DNA of 64,000 nt. Origin: Linyphia triangularis (taxonomy: Eukaryota > Arthropoda > Arachnida > Araneae > Linyphiidae). Location: positions 20,429,943 through 20,493,942 of the forward strand of contig OZ021727.1 in assembly GCA_963978545.1 (NCBI GenBank), read 5' to 3'. This document shows, piece after piece, positions 1 through 11,009 of this stretch (positions are counted from its first letter, which is position 1; every line of letters begins with the position of its first letter). The position numbers and the translations under genes were made by a program. The notes beneath the pieces were generated by a model. The model was given only the letters and a program-made list of their open reading frames with translations, was not told the origin of the DNA and searched no databases.

Positions 1-1260
1 AAATATTTTAAAAAAGTCATGATTATTTTAATTTTCAAAAAATAAAAATAATCCCCCAAAAATAATACATAAAAATAATAATAAACAATAAAAATCTCGT
101 GTTAAAAGCATTTAAAAAAATTCTAAGAAATATTTTTAAAAAGTCATGATTATTTTAATTTTCAAAAAATAAAAATAATCCCCCAAAAATAATACATAAA
201 AATAATAATAAACAATAAAAATCTCGTGTTAAAAGCATTTAAAAAAATTCTAAGAAATATTTTTAAAAAGTCATGATTATTTTAATTTTCAAAAAATAAA
301 AATAATCCCCCAAAAATAATACATAAAAATAATAATAAACAATAAAAATCTCGTGTTAAAAGCATTTAAAAAAATTCTAAGAAATATTTTTAAAAAGTCA
401 TGATTATTTTAATTTTCAAAAAATAAAAATAATCCCCCAAAAATAATACATAAAAATAATAATAAACAATAAAAATCTCGTGTTAAAAGCATTTAAAAAA
501 ATTCTAAGAAATATTTTAAAAAAGTCATGATTATTTTAATTTTCAAAAAATAAAAATAATCCCCCAAAAATAATACATAAAAATAATAATAAACAATAAA
601 AATCTCGTGTTAAAAGCATTTAAAAAAATTCTAAGAAATATTTTTAAAAAGTCATGATTATTTTAATTTTCAAAAAATAAAAATAATCCCCCAAAAATAA
701 TACATAAAAATAATAATAAACAATAAAAATCTCGTGTTAAAAGCATTTAAAAAAATTCTAAGAAATATTTTAAAAAAGTCATGATTATTTTAATTTTCAA
801 AAAATAAAAATAATCCCCCAAAAATAATACATAAAAATAATAATAAACAATAAAAATCTCGTGTTAAAAGCATTTAAAAAAATTCTAAGAAATATTTTTA
901 AAAAGTCATGATTATTTTAATTTTCAAAAAATAAAAATAATCCCCCAAAAATAATACATAAAAATAATAATAAACAATAAAAATCTCGTGTTAAAAGCAT
1001 TTAAAAAAATTCTAAGAAATATTTTTAAAAAGTCATGATTATTTTAATTTTCAAAAAATAAAAATAATCCCCCAAAAATAATACATAAAAATAATAATAA
1101 ACAATAAAAATCTCGTGTTAAAAGCATTTAAAAAAATTCTAAGAAATATTTTTAAAAAGTCATGATTATTTTAATTTTCAAAAAATAAAAATAATCCCCC
1201 AAAAATAATACATAAAAATAATAATAAACAATAAAAATCTCGTGTTAAAAGCATTTAAAA
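1..1260. repeat. 127-bp tandem satellite, about 9.9 units
   Basis: Ten repeats of one AT-rich monomer. The landmark GTCATGATTATT recurs at 16, 143, 270, 397, 524, 651, 778, 905, 1032 and 1159, exactly 127 bp apart each time. By eye the only variation is one T/A position (T4A6 or T5A5 before the landmark); the T4A6 form occurs in units 1, 5 and 7. Each monomer carries a CCCCC run and a CTCGTGTT motif in otherwise A/T-only sequence. The array runs off the left edge and stops abruptly at 1260, within a unit, against single-copy sequence. No open frame or transposon terminus is seen in it. Confidence 0.97.
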
Positions 1261-1701
1261 GTATCCAAATATTATACTGAATCGGTTATGTAATGAGATG
1301 CACCCAAAATTGTTGAATTTAACATGGACTTCTATGGAGGTACCGGAATCCCTTGCATTTTATTTCTATACGCATACTGGTTTTACAGTGAAGCCACAAA
1401 ACATATGATAAATAATCTATCCTATGACTATAATCTATTTGTGTGACCTGAAACAAAGTGCAATTTTTTAATGCAGAAATTTTTTTTTTATTAGGTATGT
1501 CATTTGTATTCACTGTTACTTGCATTGTGGTTTCATAACACAACCACTTACAACAGTTAAAATATTTTTTTTTTTTTTTTTTTGAAAAAAATAAGTATAT
1601 TACATAATTTTTCTAGACATAAGGACGGTCCATATGAAATGTCATTATAATCGGAAATAAAATCAAAATTCGTGCTTCAAAGAATTAAATTTTATGTGTT
1701 A
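1261..1701. other. Single-copy AT-rich spacer
   Basis: No repeat family recognised and no credible gene. A poly-T run lies at about 1567-1583. The open frame on the minus strand here is short and has no splice context or recognisable motif. Confidence 0.5.
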
Positions 1702-2012
1702 CCTTCGATCTTGTGTGTTTGTGCGTGGCGGAAAAAATCTGCGGAGGGCGAATTAACAACAACTTTTTTAACGCCAACTATTTGGCAGGAACCTCACGAT
1801 GATCATAGAAACGACAGAATTACGTCACGAATTTTGTTGACTGTTTTGATCGGACTGGTTTGGGCTCGGTTTTGGGGCATTTTCTTTTCTTAATATTTTA
1901 ATAACTAATTTTTTTTAAAGAACTTTTGTTTAAATACTTGGAATCCGAAAGAAATTCTTCATAAATATGTAATAATTTCACTCGTTTTTAAAAAATGCGG
2001 GAATCGTCCATT
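1702..2012 (+). repeat. Chimeric fragment: Rep-1 piece joined to truncated Rep-4
   Basis: 1702-1757 matches the 5' part of Rep-1 (the stretch through GTGGCGG, AAATCTGCGGAGG and AATTAAC). It is followed from about 1770 by the 3' half of Rep-4 (CGCCAACTATTTGGCAG through ATGCGGGAATCGTCCATT). The left terminal inverted repeat of Rep-4 is missing. An internal deletion or a template switch would give this join. A 73-codon frame across it is a by-product, not a gene. Confidence 0.7.
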
Positions 2013-3583
2013 ACACAAAAAAGTTGGTAATGCATATAAAAGATTACAAAGTAAAACTTTGATTTCATGGTTCGGTTTTTATTTTCAATGCCCTTTGCGG
2101 ACCTTTTCCCCCAGATTTTGTAAAGGTTACCTATAATAAATACTTTGCTGATAATTTGAAATTGATAACTTTTAAGTAGTTAAATTTAAAGTGATTGAAA
2201 TAATACTTATGAATTGGCATGTTACAACACTACCGAAGATCTAGATCTAGCCCACTCAAATGAACATCATTGGGATTAAATATTACCAAAATGATATAAA
2301 AATATCGCATACACTGCATAATTAATAAAAACATATTTTGCAACATATTTCCAACCACCACCACTATCAATTAACCTAATGATGATGGAATTCATTCGAG
2401 CCTACTATATTTGAAAGTATTCCATCTTTACAGACAGTAGAATCGTATGTTTCCATCGGATTTCAAATTTATTGGATTTTTCTGCACGACAGACGCTACA
2501 TGCCCACTAATAGATAGGGGCTACGTCTATTGTCGAAATGTTAAACCTCCAAGCTTAAATAAGGTCTTAGACTAGCATCCTCATCTAAAAGTTTATGTCT
2601 TTTGATAGATAAAATCTGAAGGTCAAAACCTCCAATAGCTAATGCATCTTTTAATTTTAAAATAATTTTTCTAAAAACTATACATCAAACTTTAGTTATC
2701 ACTGTTTAAATGAAGTTTAATGCACCAAATAAAGGATTCTAGTTAACGAGTTTAATCTTTTCAAATTTATTTTTATAATAGTGCTTTAAACTAATAAAAT
2801 AACTCTTTAGATTTAAAATGATGCCATTAAAGCGTATGCAGCTTTCGTTGCGGGAGACGGGCCTCGATCGCGAGACCATTGGATCTCGAAACATATACTT
2901 TACCGCTGTGCAAAAGAGTACTCCAGTGCACAGAAGCTTTATCTGTTATTTGAAGTCACCACACCATTATCCCGCAAAAATTCCATCTAGAAATTATTTT
3001 AAAGCAAAGAAATTTAAATCCCTTTCTGGCCTATTTTCAATTGTTGCAGCGCGTACGTACACCTCGAAATCTTGTAACATTATGGCATGTCAACCTACTA
3101 ACTCAGATAACTCTTTCAAAAATGTACAAACTAAAAAAAAAAAAAACATAAATTAACAAAATTCCCTCAGACACTCAATCTCCAAGAAAACCGATATCTT
3201 ACCATCCATCACATCAAAAAGCATTGGAACAAACACAAAGCACCAACAAATACCCCCCCCCCCCTTCCTCAAGTAACAGCCAAGTGAACAATTCCTTTCA
3301 TTTTCTGGAAGTAGAAGCCCAAGAAAACGAAACCATTAACCCCCTATACGCTGCCAAACAAAAGTTCTGCGCGTTCGGAATAATAAAAAAAAGGAACTTT
3401 CCCAGGAATAGAGAAAAGCTAGCAGATTACTGGTACGGCTTCTCCGTTTACCTGGATCCTCCGCACCTGCCCTCTTGGATAGGGTTGCTCGACAACATCT
3501 GGTAACTGAAGTTAGGGAGGCCTACTGACACGCATATGGGATAATTCGGTGCAGTTTTGTTTAAAAGTGATTGCCAGGCATTT
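2013..3583. other. Single-copy region with two unassigned open frames
   Basis: Mixed AT-rich DNA with a more GC-balanced core from about 2820 to 3540. An ATG frame of 112 codons lies at 2818-3156 (+). A second frame of 93 codons that lacks an ATG at its start lies at 3224-3505 (+). Neither shows a domain, signal peptide or repeat I recognise. On the minus strand 3452-3505 is flanked by an AG acceptor (TCCCTAACTTCAG) and a GTAAAC donor and is open in one frame, so a small exon or an old repeat fragment is possible. I assign no function. Confidence 0.35.
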
Positions 3584-4121
3584 TAAATCCTTTACATTAA
3601 CTTCAACTTTGTATGTTTATCGATGCTGCGGAAGCCTAATTAACCCCCTTGCCATCATCCAAGTGGGCTGAAACTTGGCAAATAGATTCGACACCGATGA
3701 CAATGCATTCTATCAAATTTTGGCGGCTGTTACTGCCACTAAGAAGTCGCTTTTTAGGAACACTAATAAACCAATTGCCGTTATCCAATCGCATTAAAAT
3801 AGTATTAAACCGACCATTCTTGAAAATCTTTCCTGTTGCAAAAATTGTTTTAATAATTAAATAATAAAATCGTTTTAAACAGAAGAAATATAAGATATTT
3901 GAAGATGAATGCATAAATTCCCATTCAATTTTAATAAACACATTTTGATTTTTAATAAACACATTTGATAGTTTGCCGAATATTTTGATGATAGAGATGT
4001 TTTTAATACTTAAAATTAGATGCCAATACCAAGCACACGCTGTCAACAGAAAAGGTGCTTTATAAGTATTGGAAATGCATATTTAAGATTTATATTAAAA
4101 ACTTTTGTATTGGTAATATTG
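3584..4121 (+). repeat. Rep-1 copy a (AAATCC...GGGTTATA element)
   Basis: Nearly full-length copy of a repeat present about ten times here. The family begins AAATCCTTTATATTAA and passes through GCGGAGGCCTAATTAACC, CTGAAACTTGGCAGATAG and AATGCATTCTATCAAATTTT. It ends near ATGGGTTATATTA. A near-terminal ATATAAAGGATTT mirrors the start sequence. There is no coding capacity, so it is non-autonomous, and its class is unresolved. This copy has a local duplication around 3935-3965 (TTTTAATAAACACATTT twice). Confidence 0.85.
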
Positions 4122-4123
4122 TT

Positions 4124-4580
4124 AAATCCTTTATATTAACCTCGATTTTGTTTTTTTGTGTGTATATGGCTGCAGGGTAAATCTGAGGAAGCCTAATTAA
4201 CCCACTTGCCTTCATCTGATCGAGTTGAAACTTGGCAGAGAGATTCGATGACGATGCATTCTATCAAGTTTCGGGGCTGTCACTAAAAAACTGCTTTTAC
4301 ACATGTTTCCATAATCGTATTGGAATGAATCCCATTTAACAGATCTCTTTCCTGTTGCCAAAATAATTTAAATCAGAATAAATAAAATATAATTTGAAGT
4401 AAATGGAAAAATTTATTATGGAGTGTGATCCAATCAATTCAACGTTACGTTGCCATAGTAACGTTACAAATAAAAAATTTCTAACCGATTATTGTTGAAA
4501 CTCCTTTCATATCGCCGAAATTGTCTTAAATCCGAATAAATAAAAAAATATTTGGACGTAAATGCATAAATATTTCGGAG
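4124..4580 (+). repeat. Rep-1 copy b, rearranged
   Basis: Starts AAATCCTTTATATTAA directly after copy a, giving a head-to-tail pair. The family sequence runs to about 4400. After unrelated sequence, another piece of the family (GTTGAAACTCCTTTC through GGACGTAAATGCATAAAT) is seen at about 4490-4580. The 3' end is missing. A small inverted repeat, AACGTTAC/GTAACGTT, lies between the two pieces near 4440-4466. Confidence 0.75.
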
Positions 4581-5395
4581 ATCAATACATAATAAGTAGA
4601 TAATTTCAAAATAGAACCAACAGACAGACATACAAATGATAATATTCTGTTTTCCCTACTTATACGATACATTAAAAAACGAACGAACCAACAAGAAGTG
4701 ATAAATCGCCAACCTGTATTCCCCACCTAACAAAAGAATTATAAATCGCCACCTATCGAAATGCATTAGCGTCTCTATGGCATGAAATCCACGAAAGGTT
4801 TCCGTTCTTTTTGTCTGATCCCCCCTCCCCCTTTCTCAACAGTTTTTAGTATTTTTTTTTTATTCGAATTCTATATTTTTTCATCACTTTCTTGTGTTGA
4901 TGTCGTCTGTACCACACTCATTCACACACCATCCTGCTCTTTTCATCTAAGAAAAAAAAAGTTTAGGGAGAAATTACAATTACAGCTGGAAGGAAGTAGT
5001 AGGGAATGATCGGGGGTTTTCATCCAGTAGAAAAGAAAAACTGGAAGAAAGAAAAAATCCTTACAAGAAATTAGCTGCTAGGTATGGGATGGATGATAAA
5101 TTGTATTATGTAAGGTTGTGTTTTTGGAGCGAAACGTTCATCATCATTATCGAAAACGGAATAAAAAAAAATCGATTTATTGTTGAGGGTATCGATCAAA
5201 CTGTATGATAGATGAGCATGTATTTTTTTTATTATTATTGATTTGATCAACAGGCAACACATCTCTAGGTCTTCCTACTATGCATTTGTTATCTTTGGTT
5301 CATACGTATTATCCTGTCGATGTTTTTGTCAAACAAAAAGTTCTCGCAATTAATCAATTTCTTTCCTATGTATTTGTATTGTTACTTTATCCCTT
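4581..5395. other. Single-copy spacer
   Basis: AT-rich sequence with pyrimidine runs around 4810-4870. No family repeat, RNA gene or credible coding frame seen. Confidence 0.4.
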
Positions 5396-5898
5396 TTTTA
5401 AATCCTTTATATTAACTCCGATTTTGTGTGAATTTATGTTTGTCGATGGCGGAGGAATCTGCGGAGGCCTAATTAGCCCCCTTGCCGTCATACAATCGAG
5501 TTGAAACTTGGCAGATTGCAATGCATTCTATAAAATTTTGGGGCTGTTACTGTCACAGAAAGTTCGCTTTTACGGAATACTAATAAATCAACTTTCCGTC
5601 ATCCAATCGAGTTAAAAAAAAACATTGAACCGACCATTGTTGAAACTCCTTCCTATTGCCAACATTTTTTTAAATAAATAAATAATGAAATTATTTTATT
5701 CAGAATAAATAAATGATATCTGGATGTGAGAGCATAAATTCAAGTACATTTTTAATAAATAAATTTTGAAACGTAGTTTATTGCTGCACATTTTGCTGAT
5801 AGAAATGTTTTTGATATCGGCACTGCGTTAATGAATACAAAAATTGACAATGCTTATAAAGGATTTTTTTTAAAAACTCTATTATTATGGGTTATATT
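5396..5898 (+). repeat. Rep-1 copy c
   Basis: Near full-length family member, from AAATCCTTTATATTAA to ATGGGTTATA, with the usual internal landmarks. Small deletions remove part of the GATTCGATGTCGATG stretch and of the segment before the 3' end. Confidence 0.85.
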
Positions 5899-7418
5899 TC
5901 TATCCGCATTTTCCCGTCGACGTTTTTATTGTAATGAAAAGTTCGCTAATTGTTGAATTTTATTTTTCTATTACCAATATTTTTTCATTTATTGAGTGCT
6001 TGGCAATGACGTCATTCCCACTCGAAAGGGCTGTAAAGTCAAGCGCATTATTAAAAAATGTATTCATTCCATCGACCTTTGGCGACTTTTTTGTTGGCGA
6101 TCGACATCGCAAACAATTGGATTGGATCGTTATACTTCGAATGTAAATTACTTGAAGTTAAGAAAGTTTAAAATATATTCTCAACAATAAAGTATGAAAA
6201 AAAAATTTGTAACAGTGTTTTTAAAACAGTAATTTTTGCACAGTGTGAAAGAGATTTGTGTCATTGCAAAAAACATTCGTAACAGGGAAATACATTCAGC
6301 AATCAGCAAACTTTTGTGGCTAGTCAAAAGTTCGCCAATTGTCGACAGGATAATAAGTAAGTACAGTATCTTCTTTCTGAGCTCAGAAAAGAGGATCTTC
6401 ATGGGCCATTTTATTAATTCATTAGATGAGGGCCATTAAGGGCCTTCTCATTAACATAGTTTGGTAATGATTCGGAATTTTGTAATTGGGATCTCAAAAC
6501 AACAATGCTTGCTGGAACTTATTGTAATGTATTGATTTAAATATTTGTCCCGTTCTTTATTTAATTTTTTTTCTGTTTGACATTTTGTGAGTAGTAAATT
6601 GGAATAGATAAATATAAACAAAATAAAGTTACTAAGTAAATTTTGAAAAGATCTTGTTGTAAATCTAAAATTCCGAAAGTTAGGTATACAAAAATGTATC
6701 ATCACTGCTTGGCCGCAGTTGGAGGAATAACCGAGTGTAGTGGGGAGAAGAGGAAGGAAGGTGGCGAAAGGGGGGGGGGGAGTAACATGATTAAGTGAAA
6801 TATACGCAAAGGAAGTTTGTAAGACTTGAATTATGTACTATGATAAATTCAAATGATTTGAATCAACCTTCTGAATAATACAGTTCATCCTCGTTTTGAT
6901 AAGTTCAGCTAAAATACCCCCCTTGATCAAATCTATTGAATTAATTTGAAATTAAATCTTTATTTAAACCTGCTGAATTCATTTGACAAATTCCATTTAA
7001 AATTGACTATCACAAATTCGATTAAATTTCTCTTGTTGGGAGGGGAAAAAAAATACATCCGTTGAGTTTCTTCTTTCCTAAAACCCATTCAATGTAATTC
7101 ATTCAAATTCAAATTACCTCTTCTGATAAATTCCAATGCTATATCCCACTACTAAAAACTAATTGGAAATTTTCTTCTCCAACTACTTTCTTATGCAATT
7201 GAAGCACACTAAAGTAGATACAGAGCAATTTTTCTAACATCAATCCCTCCATATTCAATCGAATCTTTCCTTCATTGAAAACAAATTGAATTTCCTCTCC
7301 GTTACAACCAATTCCATTCATCTTCCATCATTGCTCAAATATACAGATACATACGATTTATCTTAACATCAGACCATTCACCAACAAGTAAAACAAAATC
7401 TCCCTTTCAAACTCTTAC
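5899..7418. other. Mostly single-copy region with a perfect CRE
   Basis: A 10-bp palindrome ATGACGTCAT (full CRE) lies at 6006-6015. A G-run lies at about 6770-6781. No gene is evident. 6244-6356 (+) is a weak exon candidate, listed separately. From about 6900 to 7400 the sequence is AT-rich with repeated ATTCAATT/AAATTC words but no defined element. Confidence 0.4.
6244..6356 (+). other. Weak candidate internal exon, plus strand
   Basis: A 113-nt segment preceded by a pyrimidine-rich acceptor (TAATTTTTGCACAG) and followed by GTAAGT. One frame stays open across it, reading through IRNREIHSAISKLLWLVKSS, with one nucleotide left over at each side. A run this long without stops is not rare by chance in 64 kb, and I recognise no family. 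It is given only as a place to look for RNA support. Confidence 0.15.
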
Positions 7419-7980
7419 CTCCCTCCATAACCCTTTGGCCGAATTCCCCTCGCAAGAGTCAATTTAATAAGAGGTAGGACGCATTTTAATCACTTTATGC
7501 TCGATTAATGGGGGCTCCGAAGACAAAGACCGAAAACGAGAGGCAATTAGTGAGAGATAAATTAATGATCTTTGGGGCACATCTCCCCGATAGCCCCAAA
7601 TATCGCACTTGATAGAAAAGAGTTACCGATAAATCGAAAAATGAATTGTGCAGCGCCAATTAGGGACTTAAAAAGCATGAGTAACGTCGAGGATTAGAGA
7701 TGATGATTTTTAGTTCCAGAACTGTGGCGTAATTATGTTTAGCGTTTGGCACCTTTTCCACCAAACGATTTTTTTTTTTTTCCCTTTCTTTTTTTTTTTT
7801 TTTCTTTCTTTAAACCTAGTTTTTTTTTTTTTTTTTTCTTACGATTGTGAAACGCAATTAGGATAAATAATTGACGGGCTAATAACAAAGGGAAAAAAAA
7901 TGAATGACTAAGTGTCGCAAAAACAAGAGGTTATTACTGGTTAGTCGTTAATTATAGACTTTGTTTGAATAGTTTTGAAA
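7419..7980. promoter_or_regulatory. Candidate conserved regulatory region rich in TAAT cores
   Basis: Non-repetitive, more GC-balanced stretch with many homeodomain-type cores: TTTAATAAG, TTTTAATCAC, GATTAATGGG, GCAATTAGTG, AATTAATGAT, CCAATTAGGG, GTAATTATG, then GCAATTAGG and GTTAATTATAG further right. A GGATTA site (bicoid/Otx type) is also present. Its left edge has a strong minus-strand donor: ATGGAGGGAG followed by GTAAGAG, so a minus-strand first exon could end at 7419. Two poly-T blocks (about 7770-7840) interrupt it. Clusters like this are typical of developmental enhancers, but the assignment rests on motif density alone. Confidence 0.35.
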
Positions 7981-8340
7981 AGGAATGGGGTTCTTAGTTT
8001 GAATTTGAGCGGGGTGTTTTGTTGATGTGAAAAGAGGTTTTTTTTTTTTTTTTTTCAATTTGTGCTTCTTTTCAGTTTCGAAAGAGAACAAAAAATATGT
8101 TTGTTTTGCTTTATCCAATCAAAAGAAATATTTCTCAAAGACCTCTTGTTTGTCTTAAAAAACGTAAACTTTTAAACAAGTGTCAAGCAATTTTTTTTTC
8201 TCTCTGAAACTGATAAATTACTTTGCACACTGATGAAAATTATATATAAAAAATTCCATACCTACGAATTAATATATTATAACTTCGGGGAACCAAAAAT
8301 GAGAATTACTTTTTTATAGTGAACTTTTATTAGATAATTC
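7981..8340. other. AT-rich spacer
   Basis: Poly-T run at about 8039-8055. Nothing else recognised. Confidence 0.4.
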
Positions 8341-8485
8341 CTAAAAATTATAGTCCCGTGTTAGGCATGGGTGTTTGTAAATGTATGCTAGCTTGTCTAA
8401 TGACGAATGTTTCGGCGCATTATAGCCCACGTGTTGCTGACGGCGCCAGATAATCTGAAAACAACCAACCAACCTAAAAATTATA
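8341..8485 (+). mobile_element. SINE-1, 5'-truncated, with 12-bp target duplication
   Basis: The body (8353-8473) starts at GTCCCGTGTTAGGC, inside the B box, and runs to the AACCAACCAACC tail. It is flanked by direct repeats CTAAAAATTATA at 8341-8352 and 8474-8485. Truncation at the 5' end with a perfect target duplication is the signature of LINE-type retrotransposition. Lacking the A box, it cannot be transcribed from its own promoter. Full-length relatives are at 33108 and 34495. Confidence 0.9.
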
Positions 8486-8520
8486 TTCCTAATTTATAAT
8501 CCAATTATATTCCTTCACAT

Positions 8521-8692
8521 TATAGTATAAATATATATATAGAATAAATATATATAGTATAAATATATATATAGAATAAATATATATAGTATAAATATGT
8601 ATATAGTATAAATATGTATATAGTATAAATATATATTGTTTACATTATAGTACAAATATATATAGTATAAATATACTATTTACATTATAATC
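8521..8692. repeat. AT minisatellite
   Basis: Imperfect tandem repeats of TATATATAGTATAAA and TATATATAGAATAAA with a period of about 15-20 bp, ending in two ATTGTTTACATTATAGTA-like units. Slippage-prone and without coding content. Confidence 0.85.
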
Positions 8693-8728
8693 TTTTTTTA
8701 ATTTTCAGCACATATGTATTTATAAATA

Positions 8729-9611
8729 TGTTACGGCTAATTTGATTAATTTGAATATTATACAGAATAACTGGTTATTTTACAAAATAACTATCACTAT
8801 TCGTTAACTAAGACCAAATATTAACAGTTTCTTCATATCTATCACATTAACCAGTTATTTTACATAATAAAAAACAATAACTTCTTAATATAACAGCTTA
8901 TTCATTTATCTCAAATTAATCACATTAACCCGCTATTATGTATAATAACTGTTAGGGCGCGGTTAATATGATAAATACTGGATTCTGTACAGTTGTGTTA
9001 TTTATGTTTTCCTCTCTATTATGCTTGAGCATTCGTTCAGTGATAACGCAGATCTGGGATTTTTATTTTAAAAGTTTTAATTTTTCATCTAATTTTAATC
9101 CATTAAAGACGACTTTTAGATAGATAAAAACAATGAATTTTTATCCTATACCTTATTTACATAGATCATTTAAAGTACATTTTGAATTTTTCAGATTTTT
9201 TGGAAAGTTATTTTTATGTTTTTTGAAAAAACACTAAGTAAATAACACTATATAGAAAAAACTAACCCCAATCTCAATTTATCAGCAAATTAAAAAACAA
9301 ACTAAAGTGCAGATTGGCTAATTATGTTAATTTGCCAATCGTCGTTAAGGGCTTAATTGAACCGACAGTTATCATAAATATGAAAATTATTTATAATAGC
9401 CGAAGTGGTTTGATTACTAAATAAAACAAGTTATTATAATAAATCCAATAAAATTAATCATATCAACTGCTTACATTGGGTATTTTATAAAATAACCAGC
9501 TAAACTAATGAATTTCTTTTTAATTTGCCATATTAACCAGTCTTTTTAGTTATTTTATAAGATAACCCATTAATTTTACATAATAGCAGATTTATCAACT
9601 TAGCCGTAACA
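8729..9611. mobile_element. Foldback element FB-2 with TGTTACGGC termini
   Basis: Starts TGTTACGGCTAATTTGAT and ends with the reverse complement, TTAGCCGTAACA. TA is on both flanks (8727-8728 and 9612-9613), as expected for a Tc1/mariner-type target. The arms are long (about 240-260 bp) but diverged, and contain several copies of ACTGGTTATTTTACA and its variants. ATAACTGTTAGGGCG near 8947 mirrors CGACAGTTAT near 9370 at the inner ends. The loop (about 8975-9340) has no transposase. It is non-autonomous. Confidence 0.75.
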
Positions 9612-9620
9612 TATACTTAA

Positions 9621-10274
9621 TAGACTGAGAGGCGACTGCAATTTTTGGACCCCATCGAACATCATTCTGAATTTTTTATAGAAATTGGAGAAAAGTGAGT
9701 AAATTACGAATCCACTGGTCTGCCGTGGCAAAAATGGCCGAAACTGGTCAAAAATCGACTTTAAATAAGTTGAACTAAATCCAATAGCCGAATGCGCCAT
9801 AACTTGCCAAATAATGAGCATTTTTTTTTTTTTTTTGTAACCCTCACTTTTTAATTTTCAATTAAGAAGGATGCAGACGATTCAGATACCTGGCGACGGC
9901 TTTCTTGCATCTTTTAAAAATGAGCCAAGTTGGCAATAAACATTACGTCACTGATGTCGCCAATTTGGCTTACTTTTAAAAAATACAAGTTTTCCGAGCC
10001 AGAGATCATAAATCGTTTGCGCTTTTTCTCATTGAAAATCCAAATGCAGTGGGTTGCCAGACGAAAAAGTTTGTTCTCTTTTTGGCAAGTTATGACATAT
10101 TTGGCAATCGGATTTTAGTTCAACTCATTCCAAGTCGATTTTTGATCAGTTTTGGCCATTTTTGCTACGTCAGACCAGTGGATTCGTAATCTGCTTATTT
10201 TTCTTCAATTTCTATAAAAAATTCAGAATGATGTTCGATGAGGTCCAAAAATTGCAGTCGCCTCTCGTACTATA
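9621..10274. mobile_element. FB-1 palindromic element, copy 1
   Basis: About 654 bp, framed by GAGAGGCGACTGCAATTTTT on the left and its complement on the right. The sequence pairs with itself along almost its whole length: GCAGACGATTCAGATACC near 9872 pairs with the GATCATAAATCGTTTGC arm, and GAGCCAAGTTGGC pairs with GCCAATTTGGCTT. It differs from copies 2 and 3 mainly by losing one half of the central TGACGTAA dyad. It abuts FB-2 on its left. No coding capacity. Confidence 0.88.
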
Positions 10275-11009
10275 ACACATGTGATTATGTATACATACAT
10301 TATATATTTTTTTTCAATTTTCATCTTACATAAATACATTACATGTATATACATGATATATTTAAAAAAAAATTCATTATATATTCATTATGTATTCGCA
10401 TTGGAATCGTCAATGTAGCTATTATATTGCTCTAGTAAATTCTCCAGTTAGCGAGAACCACTTAGAACATAGTAGAACGTCACTCAAATTCATATAAGCT
10501 ACGTAATCCGTTTCGACTCCGCCTCTTAGAGTATCAAATCTTGACTAGTGATTGCATCACCCACTTCGCTCAGAGCCTCTCTGACAGTAAACTTTTATAT
10601 TTGTTTAATCTCGGCTGCTTTTTTTTTATATCCTAAGAGTGTCAACACTATTTTACAAATACATACAATATATATTTTTTTAAATTTTCATTATATATAT
10701 ACATTATATATTTTTTTAAATTTTATATATATTTTATGAGCCAAATTTCACTTACCAAAAGTATAATTTTAGGTCAGAAGTGGGAAAACTATTTTCATTT
10801 CCATTTTGTCGCGACCTCTGGATACATGATAGAAGTTTTATAAAATCGTCAGTGTAGTTGAAGTTTATTTTTTGTTTTGTGTCTACCTTATTAGATTTCT
10901 GAATAAAGCACATTAATTTGAGCACCATTGTTTAGGTAACTTAATACAACATTATTTCTGTATAAAAGTGCAGAAATAATAATCTTATTTTACTTTACTT
11001 ATTATGTAA
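10275..11009. other. AT-rich spacer with ATATACAT repeats
   Basis: Two blocks (10283-10400 and 10657-10735) are rich in TATATACATTATATATTTTT and look like a degenerate minisatellite. The segment between them (about 10400-10560) is single copy. No gene seen. Confidence 0.45.

Noticed and set aside
2818..3156. 112-codon ATG frame as a gene
   Set aside because: No domain or start context, ends in a poly-lysine stretch from an A-run; kept only as an unassigned frame.
3584..4121. Rep-1 as a Helitron
   Set aside because: Starts near TC but lacks a CTRR end and a 3' hairpin; ends at GGGTTATA in all copies.
8461..8473. Telomere-like AACC repeats
   Set aside because: AACCAACC at SINE ends is the SINE tail, only three units, flanked by target duplications.
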